A stretch of DNA of 5,914 nucleotides, taken from NCBI GenBank assembly GCA_019117325.1, contig DWZY01000349.1, positions 1 through 5,914 of the forward strand, in the 5' to 3' direction. Positions 1 to 5,753 of the stretch are shown here, piece after piece; the stretch's first letter is position 1, and every line of letters starts with the position of its first letter. The position numbers and the translations under genes were made by a program. The notes beneath the pieces were generated by a model. That model worked only from the letters and a program-made list of their open reading frames with translations, did not search any database and was not told the DNA's origin. The DNA comes from Candidatus Brevibacterium intestinigallinarum. Its GTDB lineage: Bacteria > Actinomycetota > Actinomycetes > Actinomycetales > Brevibacteriaceae.

Positions 1-26
1 TGCGGGGCCGGTCGCCCGGCCCCGCA
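1..26. terminator. GC-rich perfect hairpin, probable terminator of a gene left of the window
   Basis: Bases 1-11 are perfectly complementary to bases 16-26 around a 4-base loop (TCGC), giving an 11-bp almost all-GC stem at the very edge of the window. No T-run follows on the plus strand, so it is not a textbook intrinsic terminator. GC hairpins without a U-tract are nevertheless common at actinobacterial gene ends. The stem may begin left of the window. It probably ends a plus-strand transcript entering from the left, but the gene is not visible, so the assignment is inference. Confidence 0.45.
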
Positions 27-77
27 GCGCACGGTGCTCCTCAGCGCGCCAGGCTCACTGCGCGCCACAGCGCAGAG

Positions 78-140
78 AGACACCGGGAGTCGCAACCTGC
101 ATGTCCATACACATTCAGGTTGCGACTCCCGGTGTCTTTT
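78..140 (+). terminator. Very long intrinsic-terminator-like hairpin with T-tail
   Basis: The left arm (78-99) and right arm (116-137) are perfectly complementary over 22 bp. After one C/T mismatch the pairing resumes for 4 more bp (101-104 with 111-114), closing a 6-base loop at 105-110. The right arm runs straight into TCTTTT (135-140), so the structure has the form of a rho-independent terminator for plus-strand transcription. Read on the minus strand the tail is only TCTCT, so it would work less well for the methyltransferase transcript, whose stop codon lies 80 bp away. It may still block both converging transcripts. The stem is unusually long and exact for a simple terminator, so a dispersed genomic repeat is also possible. 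Confidence 0.75.
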
Positions 141-220
141 CACGTGGGGGCGAGACCGGACGGGGCAAGCCCGGACAGCGTCGCGCCCGTCAGCTCAGCA
201 CCCCGTCAGCACTCCTCGCG

Positions 221-1081
221 TCAGCGCACCTCGCCCAGGAGCACGTGCGTCGAGTTGGGGAACCGGTAGAGCCCGTCCACCGCGTACGTGTTGAAGATCC
301 GATGGAGATCCTCGATGAGCGGCTCCCGCACAGGGTCGCCCTCCTTGGGCGCGAACGACAGCGACAGATGGCGCTCCCGGAAGGTGTCCCACGTGATGAG
401 TTCATCGTTGTCGTACTCGAGCCGCTCGTAGTGACTGCCGCCGAAGAACTGCGTCAGCTCCCGGTCCGTCACCTTCTCCGCCAGCGTGAGACCGGTGAAG
501 CCGCCCACCCGCGCACGGAACGCCCCGATGACCGCGTCGACGGACTCCTCGCCCGCCCGGCGGAAGTTCCAGATGAGCGCGGCCTGTCCGCCGGGGACCA
601 GGATCCGGCGGCACTCCGCGCGGAACGCCTCGAGATCGAACCAGTGGAAGGCCTGCGCGACCGTCACGAGCGAGACGGTGTCCGCCGCCAGTGTCGTGTG
701 CTCCGCCGGCGCACCCACGACGGTGAGCCTCTCAGCCTCACCGATCGTCTCCACGAGTGCCGCCCGCATGTCGTCATTGGGCTCGACCGCGATGACGGCC
801 CAGTCGCGCCGCAGCAGTTCTGCCGTGAGCTTGCCGGTGCCCGCACCGATGTCCGCGACAACCGCCCGCGCTCCCGAGGCCGCAGCCGGGTCGCCGTCCC
901 CGTCACTATGCGCAGTGGTGCCAGTATCCGCAGTGCCGGCCACGTCCTCGGCGACGCACTGGACCAGCCTGTCCAGCAGCGCCGCGGGGTATCCCGGCCT
1001 GCTGCGGGCGTAGATCGCGCCCAGCCCTGTGAACTTCCCGGTGTTGTCCGTCGCTCCGCCGGAATTCGCGGTGTCAGTCAT
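221..1081 (-). CDS. Class I SAM-dependent methyltransferase (paralog A)
   Basis: This 286-residue cytoplasmic enzyme is predicted to transfer a methyl group from S-adenosylmethionine to an unknown acceptor. The SAM-binding Rossmann fold is visible: motif I VADIGAGTGKL at about 75-85, the acidic end of strand 2 in VIAVEPNDDM (96-105, Glu100), and the VAQAFHWFD segment (141-149) followed by LVPGGQAALIWN (161-172). These are typical of Methyltransf_11-type enzymes. The NPPY or NLPY motif of DNA, protein or Erm/KsgA-type rRNA methylases is absent. An Ala/Gly/Asp/Thr-rich stretch at about 46-70, missing from its neighbour, precedes motif I. The start at 1081 is chosen because GGGAGAG lies about 10 bases upstream. 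A start at 1117 would add 12 residues (MMVVSTRERRPQ) and is less likely. It lies 124 bp after the paralogous gene; a weak 5-bp hairpin (1190-1204) sits in the gap and no good promoter is seen, so cotranscription is likely. The substrate cannot be told. Confidence 0.9.
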   Translation of the reverse strand: MTDTANSGGATDNTGKFTGLGAIYARSRPGYPAALLDRLVQCVAEDVAGTADTGTTAHSDGDGDPAAASGARAVVADIGAGTGKLTAELLRRDWAVIAVEPNDDMRAALVETIGEAERLTVVGAPAEHTTLAADTVSLVTVAQAFHWFDLEAFRAECRRILVPGGQAALIWNFRRAGEESVDAVIGAFRARVGGFTGLTLAEKVTDRELTQFFGGSHYERLEYDNDELITWDTFRERHLSLSFAPKEGDPVREPLIEDLHRIFNTYAVDGLYRFPNSTHVLLGEVR

Positions 1082-1205
1082 CTGCGGTCGTCTCTCCCTC
1101 GTCGAGACCACCATCATCGCCCACCGTCAGGGCAGGCGAGAACTCGGGTCTCAGGGAGTTGGCCGGGATCCGGCGAGGGGTCTCCGACCGTCCCGCGCAG
1201 GGACC

Positions 1206-1988
1206 TCAGACGCCCACGCCGCCCAGGAAAAGGCGGGTGGTGAGCGGGAAGCGGACGACGTCGTCCTCGCGGTGCTCGTCGAAGAGGCGCCTCAGGTCTG
1301 CGACCAGCGGCGCGTGGGCCGGGTCGCCCTCGCGCGGCGCGTAGGTCGCGGACAGGTTGCGGCCCAGGAACTCGTCGACGGTGAGCATCTGGTCGTGCGC
1401 GAACTCGCGGTACTCGTAGCCGTCCGGCTCGAAGAACGCGTCGAAGTCCTGCTCGCTCACACGGTGATCGCCGCTGAAGCCCGGGAAGTCGGAGGTGTGA
1501 CGGCGGAAGACGTCCGCGGTCGCCTGCGTGAAGGGGTCCTCGCGGCGGCGCGAGTTCCACAGCAGCGCGACACGGCCGCCGGGCCGCAGCACACGACGGC
1601 ACTCGTCACGGAAGCGGCGCTGATCGAACCAGTGGAAGGACTGGCCCGCGGTGATGAGGCTCATCGAGGCGTCGTCCAGCGTCGAGTCCTCAGCCGTCGC
1701 CTGCACGGCGGTCAGCAGGCTGGTCGTCGCCGACTTCGCCTCGAGGACCTGGAACATGTCCGGGTTGGGCTCGATCGCGACGGTGCGGATGCCCTGGTAG
1801 ACCAGTTCCTCGGACAGCTTGCCCGTGCCAGCACCCACATCGGCCACGTGGCACGACGTGCCCAGGCGCAGCGTGTCCGCCAGCCAGCCCAGGCATTCCG
1901 CCGGATAGCCCGGCCGGAATCTGTCGTAGATCCGGGCCAGACCGGTGAAGCGCGCTGTCGCGTCCTGCGGCGCTGTGCTCACGTTCAT
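1206..1988 (-). CDS. Class I SAM-dependent methyltransferase (paralog B)
   Basis: This 260-residue predicted cytoplasmic SAM-dependent methyltransferase is paralogous to the next gene downstream. Shared landmarks in the same order are FTGLARIYDRFRPGYP (14-29), motif I VADVGAGTGKL (48-58), VAIEPNPDM (70-78), the QSFHWFD block (116-122), DECRRVLRPGG (128-138) and ALLWNSRR (141-148). The C-terminal half, which usually shapes substrate binding, is also similar (FAHDQMLTVDEFLGR, then YAPREGDP). The start at 1988 is firmly supported by an excellent Shine-Dalgarno sequence AGGGGAGGA, 8 bases ahead. The reading frame is open upstream to 2150, but that part lacks conserved motifs and crosses the predicted promoter. 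It is the first gene of a likely two-gene minus-strand operon divergent from the ABC-F gene. The substrate is unknown. No rRNA-methylase signature is seen. Confidence 0.92.
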   Translation of the reverse strand: MNVSTAPQDATARFTGLARIYDRFRPGYPAECLGWLADTLRLGTSCHVADVGAGTGKLSEELVYQGIRTVAIEPNPDMFQVLEAKSATTSLLTAVQATAEDSTLDDASMSLITAGQSFHWFDQRRFRDECRRVLRPGGRVALLWNSRRREDPFTQATADVFRRHTSDFPGFSGDHRVSEQDFDAFFEPDGYEYREFAHDQMLTVDEFLGRNLSATYAPREGDPAHAPLVADLRRLFDEHREDDVVRFPLTTRLFLGGVGV

Positions 1989-2023
1989 TGGTCGAGTCCT
2001 CCCCTGCCAGCCGCCGCAGACAT
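1985..2023 (-). CDS. Possible 12-codon upstream ORF overlapping the methyltransferase start
   Basis: An ATG at 2023 opens a reading frame coding for MSAAAGRGGLDQ, whose TGA overlaps the ATG of methyltransferase B as ATGA (1988-1985). Its codons run through the methyltransferase Shine-Dalgarno sequence, an arrangement that could couple translation of the two. No Shine-Dalgarno sequence is visible ahead of the small ORF, and short frames of this kind arise readily by chance, so it is a weak candidate. Confidence 0.2.
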   Translation of the reverse strand: MSAAAGRGGLDQ

Positions 2024-2040
2024 CGGCGATCGGATCAGAC

Positions 2041-2094
2041 GATGAAGACGGCGGTCGGGTCGGTCCGCGGACGCACCGACCCGGTCGTCTCATC
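2041..2094 (-). other. Long imperfect hairpin in the methyltransferase 5' leader
   Basis: Three paired blocks nest symmetrically: 2041-2044 with 2091-2094, 2046-2050 with 2086-2090, and 2056-2064 with 2075-2083. This gives 18 Watson-Crick pairs around a 10-base loop (2065-2074). If the minus-strand promoter at about 2096-2124 is used, the RNA would start at about position 2089 and carry nearly the whole structure about 50 bases ahead of the methyltransferase Shine-Dalgarno sequence. No T-run follows the stem on the minus strand, so a simple terminator is unlikely. A structured leader or RNA-stability element is possible. Confidence 0.45.
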
Positions 2095-2095
2095 G

Positions 2096-2124
2096 AGAGT
2101 ACCCAGTGCGTCGACTGAATATCG
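2096..2124 (-). promoter_or_regulatory. Candidate promoter of the methyltransferase pair
   Basis: On the minus strand a TACTCT hexamer (2101-2096) fits the actinobacterial -10 pattern TAnnnT. Seventeen bases upstream the -35 position (2124-2119) reads CGATAT, far from TTGACA. A CTGAAT direct repeat surrounds this poor -35 region, which would suit activator-dependent transcription. The start would fall near 2089, giving a leader of about 100 bases before the methyltransferase ATG. Confidence 0.35.
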
Positions 2125-2131
2125 CCTGAAT
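2115..2131. repeat. CTGAAT direct repeat, 11-bp period
   Basis: CTGAAT occurs at 2115-2120 and again at 2126-2131, one helical turn apart, with a further GAAT at 2133-2136. The cluster is noticeably A/T-rich for this region and covers the -35 position of the candidate methyltransferase promoter. Two copies on the same face of the DNA suit binding of a dimeric regulator, but the regulator is unknown and the unit is short. Confidence 0.35.
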
Positions 2132-2227
2132 GGAATGACGGATACCTCACACTGGCGACGGGCCGATCACAGTGGTGCCGCCGCGCTCACACCCGCCGTG
2201 CACCAGCCAGTGCCACCGCACCTGCCC

Positions 2228-2257
2228 TTGTCCCTGAGTTGCGGCGTCCCCTACGCT
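2228..2257 (+). promoter_or_regulatory. Candidate promoter of the ABC-F gene and its leader
   Basis: TTGTCC (2228-2233) and TACGCT (2252-2257) are separated by 18 bases and match a housekeeping-type actinobacterial promoter (TTGnnn and TAnnnT). The expected start, 6-8 bases after the -10, falls at 2263-2265, at or 2 bases before the ATG of the leader peptide. No AT-rich WhiB7-type element is obvious just upstream of the -35. The promoter leaves a 5' region of about 133 bases ahead of the ABC-F gene. Confidence 0.5.
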
Positions 2258-2264
2258 GGCTCAC

Positions 2265-2300
2265 ATGATGTTGCACGGAAGGCTCCGATTCCGCCGCTGA
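2265..2300 (+). CDS. Putative regulatory leader peptide MMLHGRLRFRR
   Basis: This is an 11-codon ORF (ATG at 2265, TGA at 2298-2300) between the candidate promoter and the ABC-F gene. It encodes MMLHGRLRFRR. The Arg-Leu-Arg at residues 6-8 is the Arg/Lys-X-Arg/Lys motif known to stall ribosomes that have a macrolide in the exit tunnel. The ErmD leader (MTHSMRLRFPTLNQ) carries RLRF at the same residues 6-9. No Shine-Dalgarno sequence is visible, but the predicted transcription start lies at or within 2 bases of the ATG, so it would be read as a leaderless message, common in actinobacteria. Its last codons form one arm of a hairpin (2291-2306), so ribosome position on the leader would control RNA folding downstream. 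It is too short for statistical support as a gene; the case rests on motif, position and the attenuator. Confidence 0.6.
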   Translation: MMLHGRLRFRR

Positions 2301-2392
2301 CGGCGGACGCGAACCGGTTCCCACACCCCTCTCCTCCGCTGTCGGACGCACCCCATCCGACCGGCACTTCCAGCGTGCCCGTTTCCAGGAGA
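2291..2392 (+). promoter_or_regulatory. Putative translational attenuator of the ABC-F gene
   Basis: Four segments can pair in alternative ways. Segment 1 (CCGCCG, 2291-2296, in the leader ORF) pairs with segment 2 (CGGCGG, 2301-2306) around CTGA. Segment 3 holds an anti-Shine-Dalgarno TCTCCT (2330-2335), exactly complementary to the ABC-F site AGGAGA (2387-2392), and CGCTG (2337-2341), complementary to CAGCG (2371-2375). An inner stem, 2342-2346 with 2356-2360, stabilises that fold. Segment 2 can instead pair with segment 3 (2301-2307 with 2335-2341, 7 bp including one G-T wobble), which is incompatible with the closed fold. A ribosome stalled with Leu7 of the leader in its P site would cover segment 1, free segment 2 and so expose the Shine-Dalgarno sequence. 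The layout resembles ermC-type attenuation. GC-rich sequence offers many chance pairings, so this is a model. Confidence 0.45.
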
Positions 2393-2396
2393 TTCC

Positions 2397-3938
2397 GTGC
2401 CTCGCACCTCCCCGCATTCCCCTGCCCATCTGACTGCTCCTGCCGGCGATCGCGCCCATCTGCGCGGACGCGGCATCACTCACGCACCGGGCTCACGGCC
2501 GCTGCTCACGGACGTCGACGTGACCGTGTCCGCCACGACGAAGCTCGCCGTCGTGGGCGAGAACGGCAGCGGCAAGACGACCCTGCTGCGCATCCTCACC
2601 GGCCGCCTCGACCCGGATGCCGGATCCGTCGAGCACGCCGGCACGCTCGCGATCGCGGATCAGGACCTGCCGGCGGCCGGAGACACCACCGTGGGCGATC
2701 TGACCGACGAGGCGATCGCCCCGGCCGTCGCCGCTCTCGCCTCTCTCGACGAGGCCGCAGCAGCACTCGCCGATGCGTCCGCAGGCTCCGAGGACTCCTA
2801 CGCCCGCGCCCTCGATCTCTGCATCCAGCTGGATGCGTGGGATGCGCAGCGTCGCGTCGACATCGCACTCGACGCACTGGGTGCGGTCACCGATCGCGAC
2901 CGCCCCCTGGCGCACCTGTCCGTGGGCCAGCGGTACCGCGTCCGCCTGGCGTGCGTGCTGGGCGCACAGCCGGAGCTGCTGGTCCTCGACGAGCCCACGA
3001 ACCACCTCGACGCCGCGGGCCTCGACTTCCTCACCGCGACCCTGGCCGCCCGCTCGGGCGGTCTGCTGCTGGTCTCCCACGATGCAGCACTGCTGGCGGA
3101 CGTCGCCCACGAGTTCCTCGACCTCGACCCTTCGGCGGACGGGCGGCCCCGGCTCTACGGCGGCGGCTGGGACGGCTGGCGGACCGGCCGGGCGCGCGAG
3201 CGCGACGCCTGGCAGTCCGCCTTCGACGCCCAGCAGGCCGAGCACCGTCGCCTCCAGGAGGCGGTCGACCAGGCCCGATCGCGGCTCACCACCGGTTGGC
3301 GGCCGGACAAGGGCACGCCCCGGCACCAGCGCCAGTCCCGCGCGCCGGGCGTCGTGCAGGCACTCCACCGCCGCGAGGACGAGCTGCACCGCCACGCGCT
3401 CACGGTGCCGCCTCCCCCACCGCGGCTGACGGTGCCCACGGGCAGCACTCAGCCCGGCGCCCCGCTGCTCACCGCCGCCGAGGTCGCAGTCACCGGCCGC
3501 TCCTCGCATCCCGTGACCGTCCGGCTGGCCGGCGGTGATCGCCTGCTGGTCGTCGGACCCAACGGGGCGGGCAAGTCGACGCTGCTCGCGGTGCTGGACG
3601 GCGACCTCGGGCCCGACGAGGGCGCCGTCCGCACCCACGGCGCGGTTCGCGTCCAGCGGCTGAGCCAGGAGGACGTGCCTGAGGCGGACGAGGACCCGCG
3701 CGATCACCGCTCGCCCGGGCAGTTGCGGCGGCAGCGCCTCGCCCGCGTGCTCCGGGAAGAGCCGGACGTGCTGCTGCTCGATGAGCCCACCAATCACCTG
3801 TCGATGGCGCTGGTCGACGACCTGCTGGAGGGCCTGGAGACCTCGAGCGCGGCCGTCGTCATCGCGACCCACGACCGGCAAGTGCTCCGGCGGCTGTCGC
3901 ACTGGCCACGACTGGAGGTGGGCGAGGCACTCGCGTGA
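2397..3938 (+). CDS. ABC-F family ATPase, probable antibiotic ribosome-protection protein
   Basis: This 513-residue soluble protein has two ABC ATPase domains in one chain and no membrane segment, the ABC-F plan. Such proteins bind the ribosomal E site and, in resistance members, dislodge antibiotics from the peptidyl-transferase/exit-tunnel region. Domain 1 has Walker A GENGSGKT (54-61), signature LSVGQ (174-178), Walker B LLVLDE (194-199) and switch His228. Domain 2 has Walker A GPNGAGKS (387-394), a degenerate signature RSPGQ (438-442), Walker B VLLLDE (458-463) and His492. Both catalytic glutamates and the EPTNHL boxes are kept. The interdomain linker (about 258-338) is Arg/Gln/Glu-rich, helical-looking, with a GWRPDKGTPRHQRQSRAPG tip. 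Only about 44 residues separate Walker A and signature in domain 2 against about 112 in domain 1, so its helical subdomain is reduced. GTG at 2397 is chosen for AGGAGA 4 bases ahead. A macrolide-type leader precedes it. Drug specificity is inferred. Confidence 0.88.
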   Translation: MPRTSPHSPAHLTAPAGDRAHLRGRGITHAPGSRPLLTDVDVTVSATTKLAVVGENGSGKTTLLRILTGRLDPDAGSVEHAGTLAIADQDLPAAGDTTVGDLTDEAIAPAVAALASLDEAAAALADASAGSEDSYARALDLCIQLDAWDAQRRVDIALDALGAVTDRDRPLAHLSVGQRYRVRLACVLGAQPELLVLDEPTNHLDAAGLDFLTATLAARSGGLLLVSHDAALLADVAHEFLDLDPSADGRPRLYGGGWDGWRTGRARERDAWQSAFDAQQAEHRRLQEAVDQARSRLTTGWRPDKGTPRHQRQSRAPGVVQALHRREDELHRHALTVPPPPPRLTVPTGSTQPGAPLLTAAEVAVTGRSSHPVTVRLAGGDRLLVVGPNGAGKSTLLAVLDGDLGPDEGAVRTHGAVRVQRLSQEDVPEADEDPRDHRSPGQLRRQRLARVLREEPDVLLLDEPTNHLSMALVDDLLEGLETSSAAVVIATHDRQVLRRLSHWPRLEVGEALA

Positions 3939-3959
3939 CCCGCACGGGAGGTCGGGACC

Positions 3960-5753
3960 CTACTGGGCCCAGGCCTCCCACAGCCGTGCGTACCGGCCAC
4001 CGGCCGCGACGAGATCCTCGTGCGTCCCCTCCTCGACCACGCGTCCGTCCTCCATGACGAGGACGCGGTCGGCGGCCTCCGCCTGGCTGAGCCGGTGGGC
4101 GACGACGAGTGCACCGCGCCCGGCCAGGGCGGCCGCAGCCGCGGACTCGAGGACGTGGGCGCCGGCGGATCCGGCCTCGGCGGTCGCCTCGTCAAGGATC
4201 GCGATGTCTGGGTCGGCCAGCACGAGGCGGGCGAGCGCGATCATCTGCTCCTCCAGGGGCGACAGCCGCGCACCTCCGTCGCCCACGACCGTGTCGAGAC
4301 CCCGAGGCAGCGCGAACGCCCAGGTGGCTCCGACGGTGCGCAGCGCCTGCTCGACGGCCCGGGCGGGCGCGTCCGGCACCGACAGCGCCACGTTGTCCCG
4401 GATCGTGCCGACGAACGTGTGGACCTCCTGCGCGACCATTGCGATGCGGGAGCGGAGGGCGGCCTCGGGCACGGCGGTCAGGTCCTGACCCGACGCACCA
4501 CCCGTCAGCCGAGCAGTCCCGCGCGTGGGTGCGGCCAGCCCCGCCGCGATCTTCGCGAGCGTCGACTTGCCCGCACCCGTCGTGCCGACGACCGCGACGA
4601 CCTCGCCCGGCGCGACCGTGAGGTCGACCCCGCGCAGAACATGGTTCTGGGACGCCGGGTCATCGTCGTAGGTGAACCAGATGTCCTCGAGATCCAGGCC
4701 GACGGTGCGGGTCGCACGGTCCGATGCGGGTGCGGCCGAGGTCGGGCGCGCCGCTTCATCGATGACGCCGACCATCCGGGTGAGCGACGCCCCGGCGGAC
4801 TGCACCTGGTCGAAGAGCCCCACGAGCGCGCCGATCGGGTTGAACAGCCGGTGGAAGACCAGCGCGGCCGTCGTGACCGCACCGGCGCTCGACTCCCCCG
4901 CCCACACGAGCCAGAACCCGGTGAGGAGGAGCAGGGACAGGACGACGGCCTCGGCGCGGTTATTGCGGCTGAAGGCGCGGGTGAGGAAGCGGAATACGCC
5001 GATCGAGAGGTCGCGGGCCTCGGCGGAGGCGGAGTCGATGCGGGTGAGCTCGACTTGCTCGGCGCGGTGGGCGCGCAGCGTCCGCGCGCCGGTCAGCCCG
5101 CCCAGCAGTCGGCCGGAGCGTCGGCCGATCGCGGCGCGCTCGCGCGCGTACAGAGGCGCGGACCGCGGCAGGTACCAGCGCAGCGTGAGCCAGTACATCG
5201 GCAGCGCGGTGAGCCCCACGAGCCCCAGCCGCCAGTCGACGACGGCGAGGCCCACCGCAGACACGACGACCACCAGCAGAGACTCCACGACGAGCGGCAG
5301 CACCTGGGTCGCGCCCTCGCTCACCTTGCGGGAGTCATCCGCGACGCGGGAGACGAGGTCGCCGGTGCCGGTCCGCTCGACGCGCTGGGCCTCGAGTGAC
5401 AGTGCCGCCGTCACGACCTCGGTGCGCAGGTCGCCCACCGCGGGCATCGTCACCCGGGCCAGTGCCCACGCGCCCGCCCACGTCCCCACCGCCATGACGA
5501 TGCCGGCCGCCGCGACCGCAGCCGCCGAGGTCCACACGACGTCCGCGCCGCTCCCGGCCGGCAGTGCGTCGACGAGACGGCCGATCGCCCACGGGCCCAC
5601 AAGACCCGCCGCCGCGTTCGCAAGGCCCGCGATGACGAGGAGGACGATCCAGCCCGCTCGGCCCCGCAGGTGCGGGGCCAGGTGCGCGAAGGCGCGCCGG
5701 CGGGTGGCGATGGGCAGGGTCGCAGCCGCCGAGGCCGCAGGCTGTCCGCTCAT
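3960..5753 (-). CDS. ABC exporter half-transporter (fused membrane and ATPase domains)
   Basis: This 597-residue inner-membrane protein has an N-terminal exporter membrane domain (about 30-320) with hydrophobic segments near 34-54, 73-98, 151-172, 175-196, 268-286 and 292-315. A C-terminal ATPase domain (about 350-597) follows. Visible motifs are A-loop Tyr362, Walker A GTTGAGKST (390-398), Q-loop Gln442, Walker B IAILDE (517-522, catalytic Glu522) and switch His553. The signature is degenerate, LSPLE (497-501) instead of LSGGQ, and the D-loop reads EAGS rather than SALD. Such asymmetry is typical of heterodimeric exporters with one impaired ATP site. Its start overlaps the stop of the preceding half-transporter gene (ATGA, 5753-5750), which implies translational coupling; the only Shine-Dalgarno-like sequence is a weak GGTGAG. 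The gene converges on the ABC-F gene with a 21-bp gap and no clear terminator between. The substrate (drug, lipid or peptide) cannot be deduced. Confidence 0.93.
   Translation of the reverse strand: MSGQPAASAAATLPIATRRRAFAHLAPHLRGRAGWIVLLVIAGLANAAAGLVGPWAIGRLVDALPAGSGADVVWTSAAAVAAAGIVMAVGTWAGAWALARVTMPAVGDLRTEVVTAALSLEAQRVERTGTGDLVSRVADDSRKVSEGATQVLPLVVESLLVVVVSAVGLAVVDWRLGLVGLTALPMYWLTLRWYLPRSAPLYARERAAIGRRSGRLLGGLTGARTLRAHRAEQVELTRIDSASAEARDLSIGVFRFLTRAFSRNNRAEAVVLSLLLLTGFWLVWAGESSAGAVTTAALVFHRLFNPIGALVGLFDQVQSAGASLTRMVGVIDEAARPTSAAPASDRATRTVGLDLEDIWFTYDDDPASQNHVLRGVDLTVAPGEVVAVVGTTGAGKSTLAKIAAGLAAPTRGTARLTGGASGQDLTAVPEAALRSRIAMVAQEVHTFVGTIRDNVALSVPDAPARAVEQALRTVGATWAFALPRGLDTVVGDGGARLSPLEEQMIALARLVLADPDIAILDEATAEAGSAGAHVLESAAAAALAGRGALVVAHRLSQAEAADRVLVMEDGRVVEEGTHEDLVAAGGRYARLWEAWAQ

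Noticed and set aside
1..32. Possible minus-strand gene start, GTG at 32-30 with AGGAG ahead
   Set aside because: The spacing is acceptable, but the frame would immediately run through the perfect GC hairpin, and only 10 codons are visible. A terminator reading explains the bases better.
101..1243. Plus-strand frame of about 380 codons opposite methyltransferase A
   Set aside because: It begins inside the 78-137 hairpin loop, lacks a ribosome binding site and any motif, and runs antisense to the methyltransferase.
221..1988. Erm/KsgA-type rRNA methylase identity for the two methyltransferases next to the ABC-F gene
   Set aside because: Neither protein has the N-(L/I)-P-(Y/F) catalytic motif of those families. 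Both have the QxFHWFD block of small-molecule-type class I methyltransferases.
2363..2386. Transcription terminator (GGCAC...GTGCC hairpin, then GTTTCC) just before the ABC-F gene
   Set aside because: The stem is only 5 bp and the T-run only 3 bases. Transcriptional attenuation cannot be excluded, but Shine-Dalgarno masking is the better-supported model.
1988..3538. Long plus-strand frame of about 516 codons across the intergenic region and ABC-F gene
   Set aside because: It is Arg/Pro/Ser-rich with no recognisable motif and overlaps the ABC-F gene in another frame, where all ATPase motifs lie. Stop-free shadow frames are expected at this GC content.
2493..3902. Minus-strand frame of about 469 codons opposite the ABC-F gene
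   Set aside because: It is the antisense shadow of the conserved ATPase domains. It has low-complexity Arg/Val/Gly composition and no known domain.
3939..3973. Bidirectional terminator between the ABC-F and exporter genes
   Set aside because: Only short pairings (CCCG/CGGG) and the palindrome CTGGGCCCAG inside the exporter's 3' end are seen. There is no stable stem with a T-run.
4020..5399. Plus-strand frame of about 459 codons opposite the exporter gene
   Set aside because: It is antisense to a gene with full exporter motifs. Its own translation is repetitive Arg/Gly/Glu-rich and without domains.
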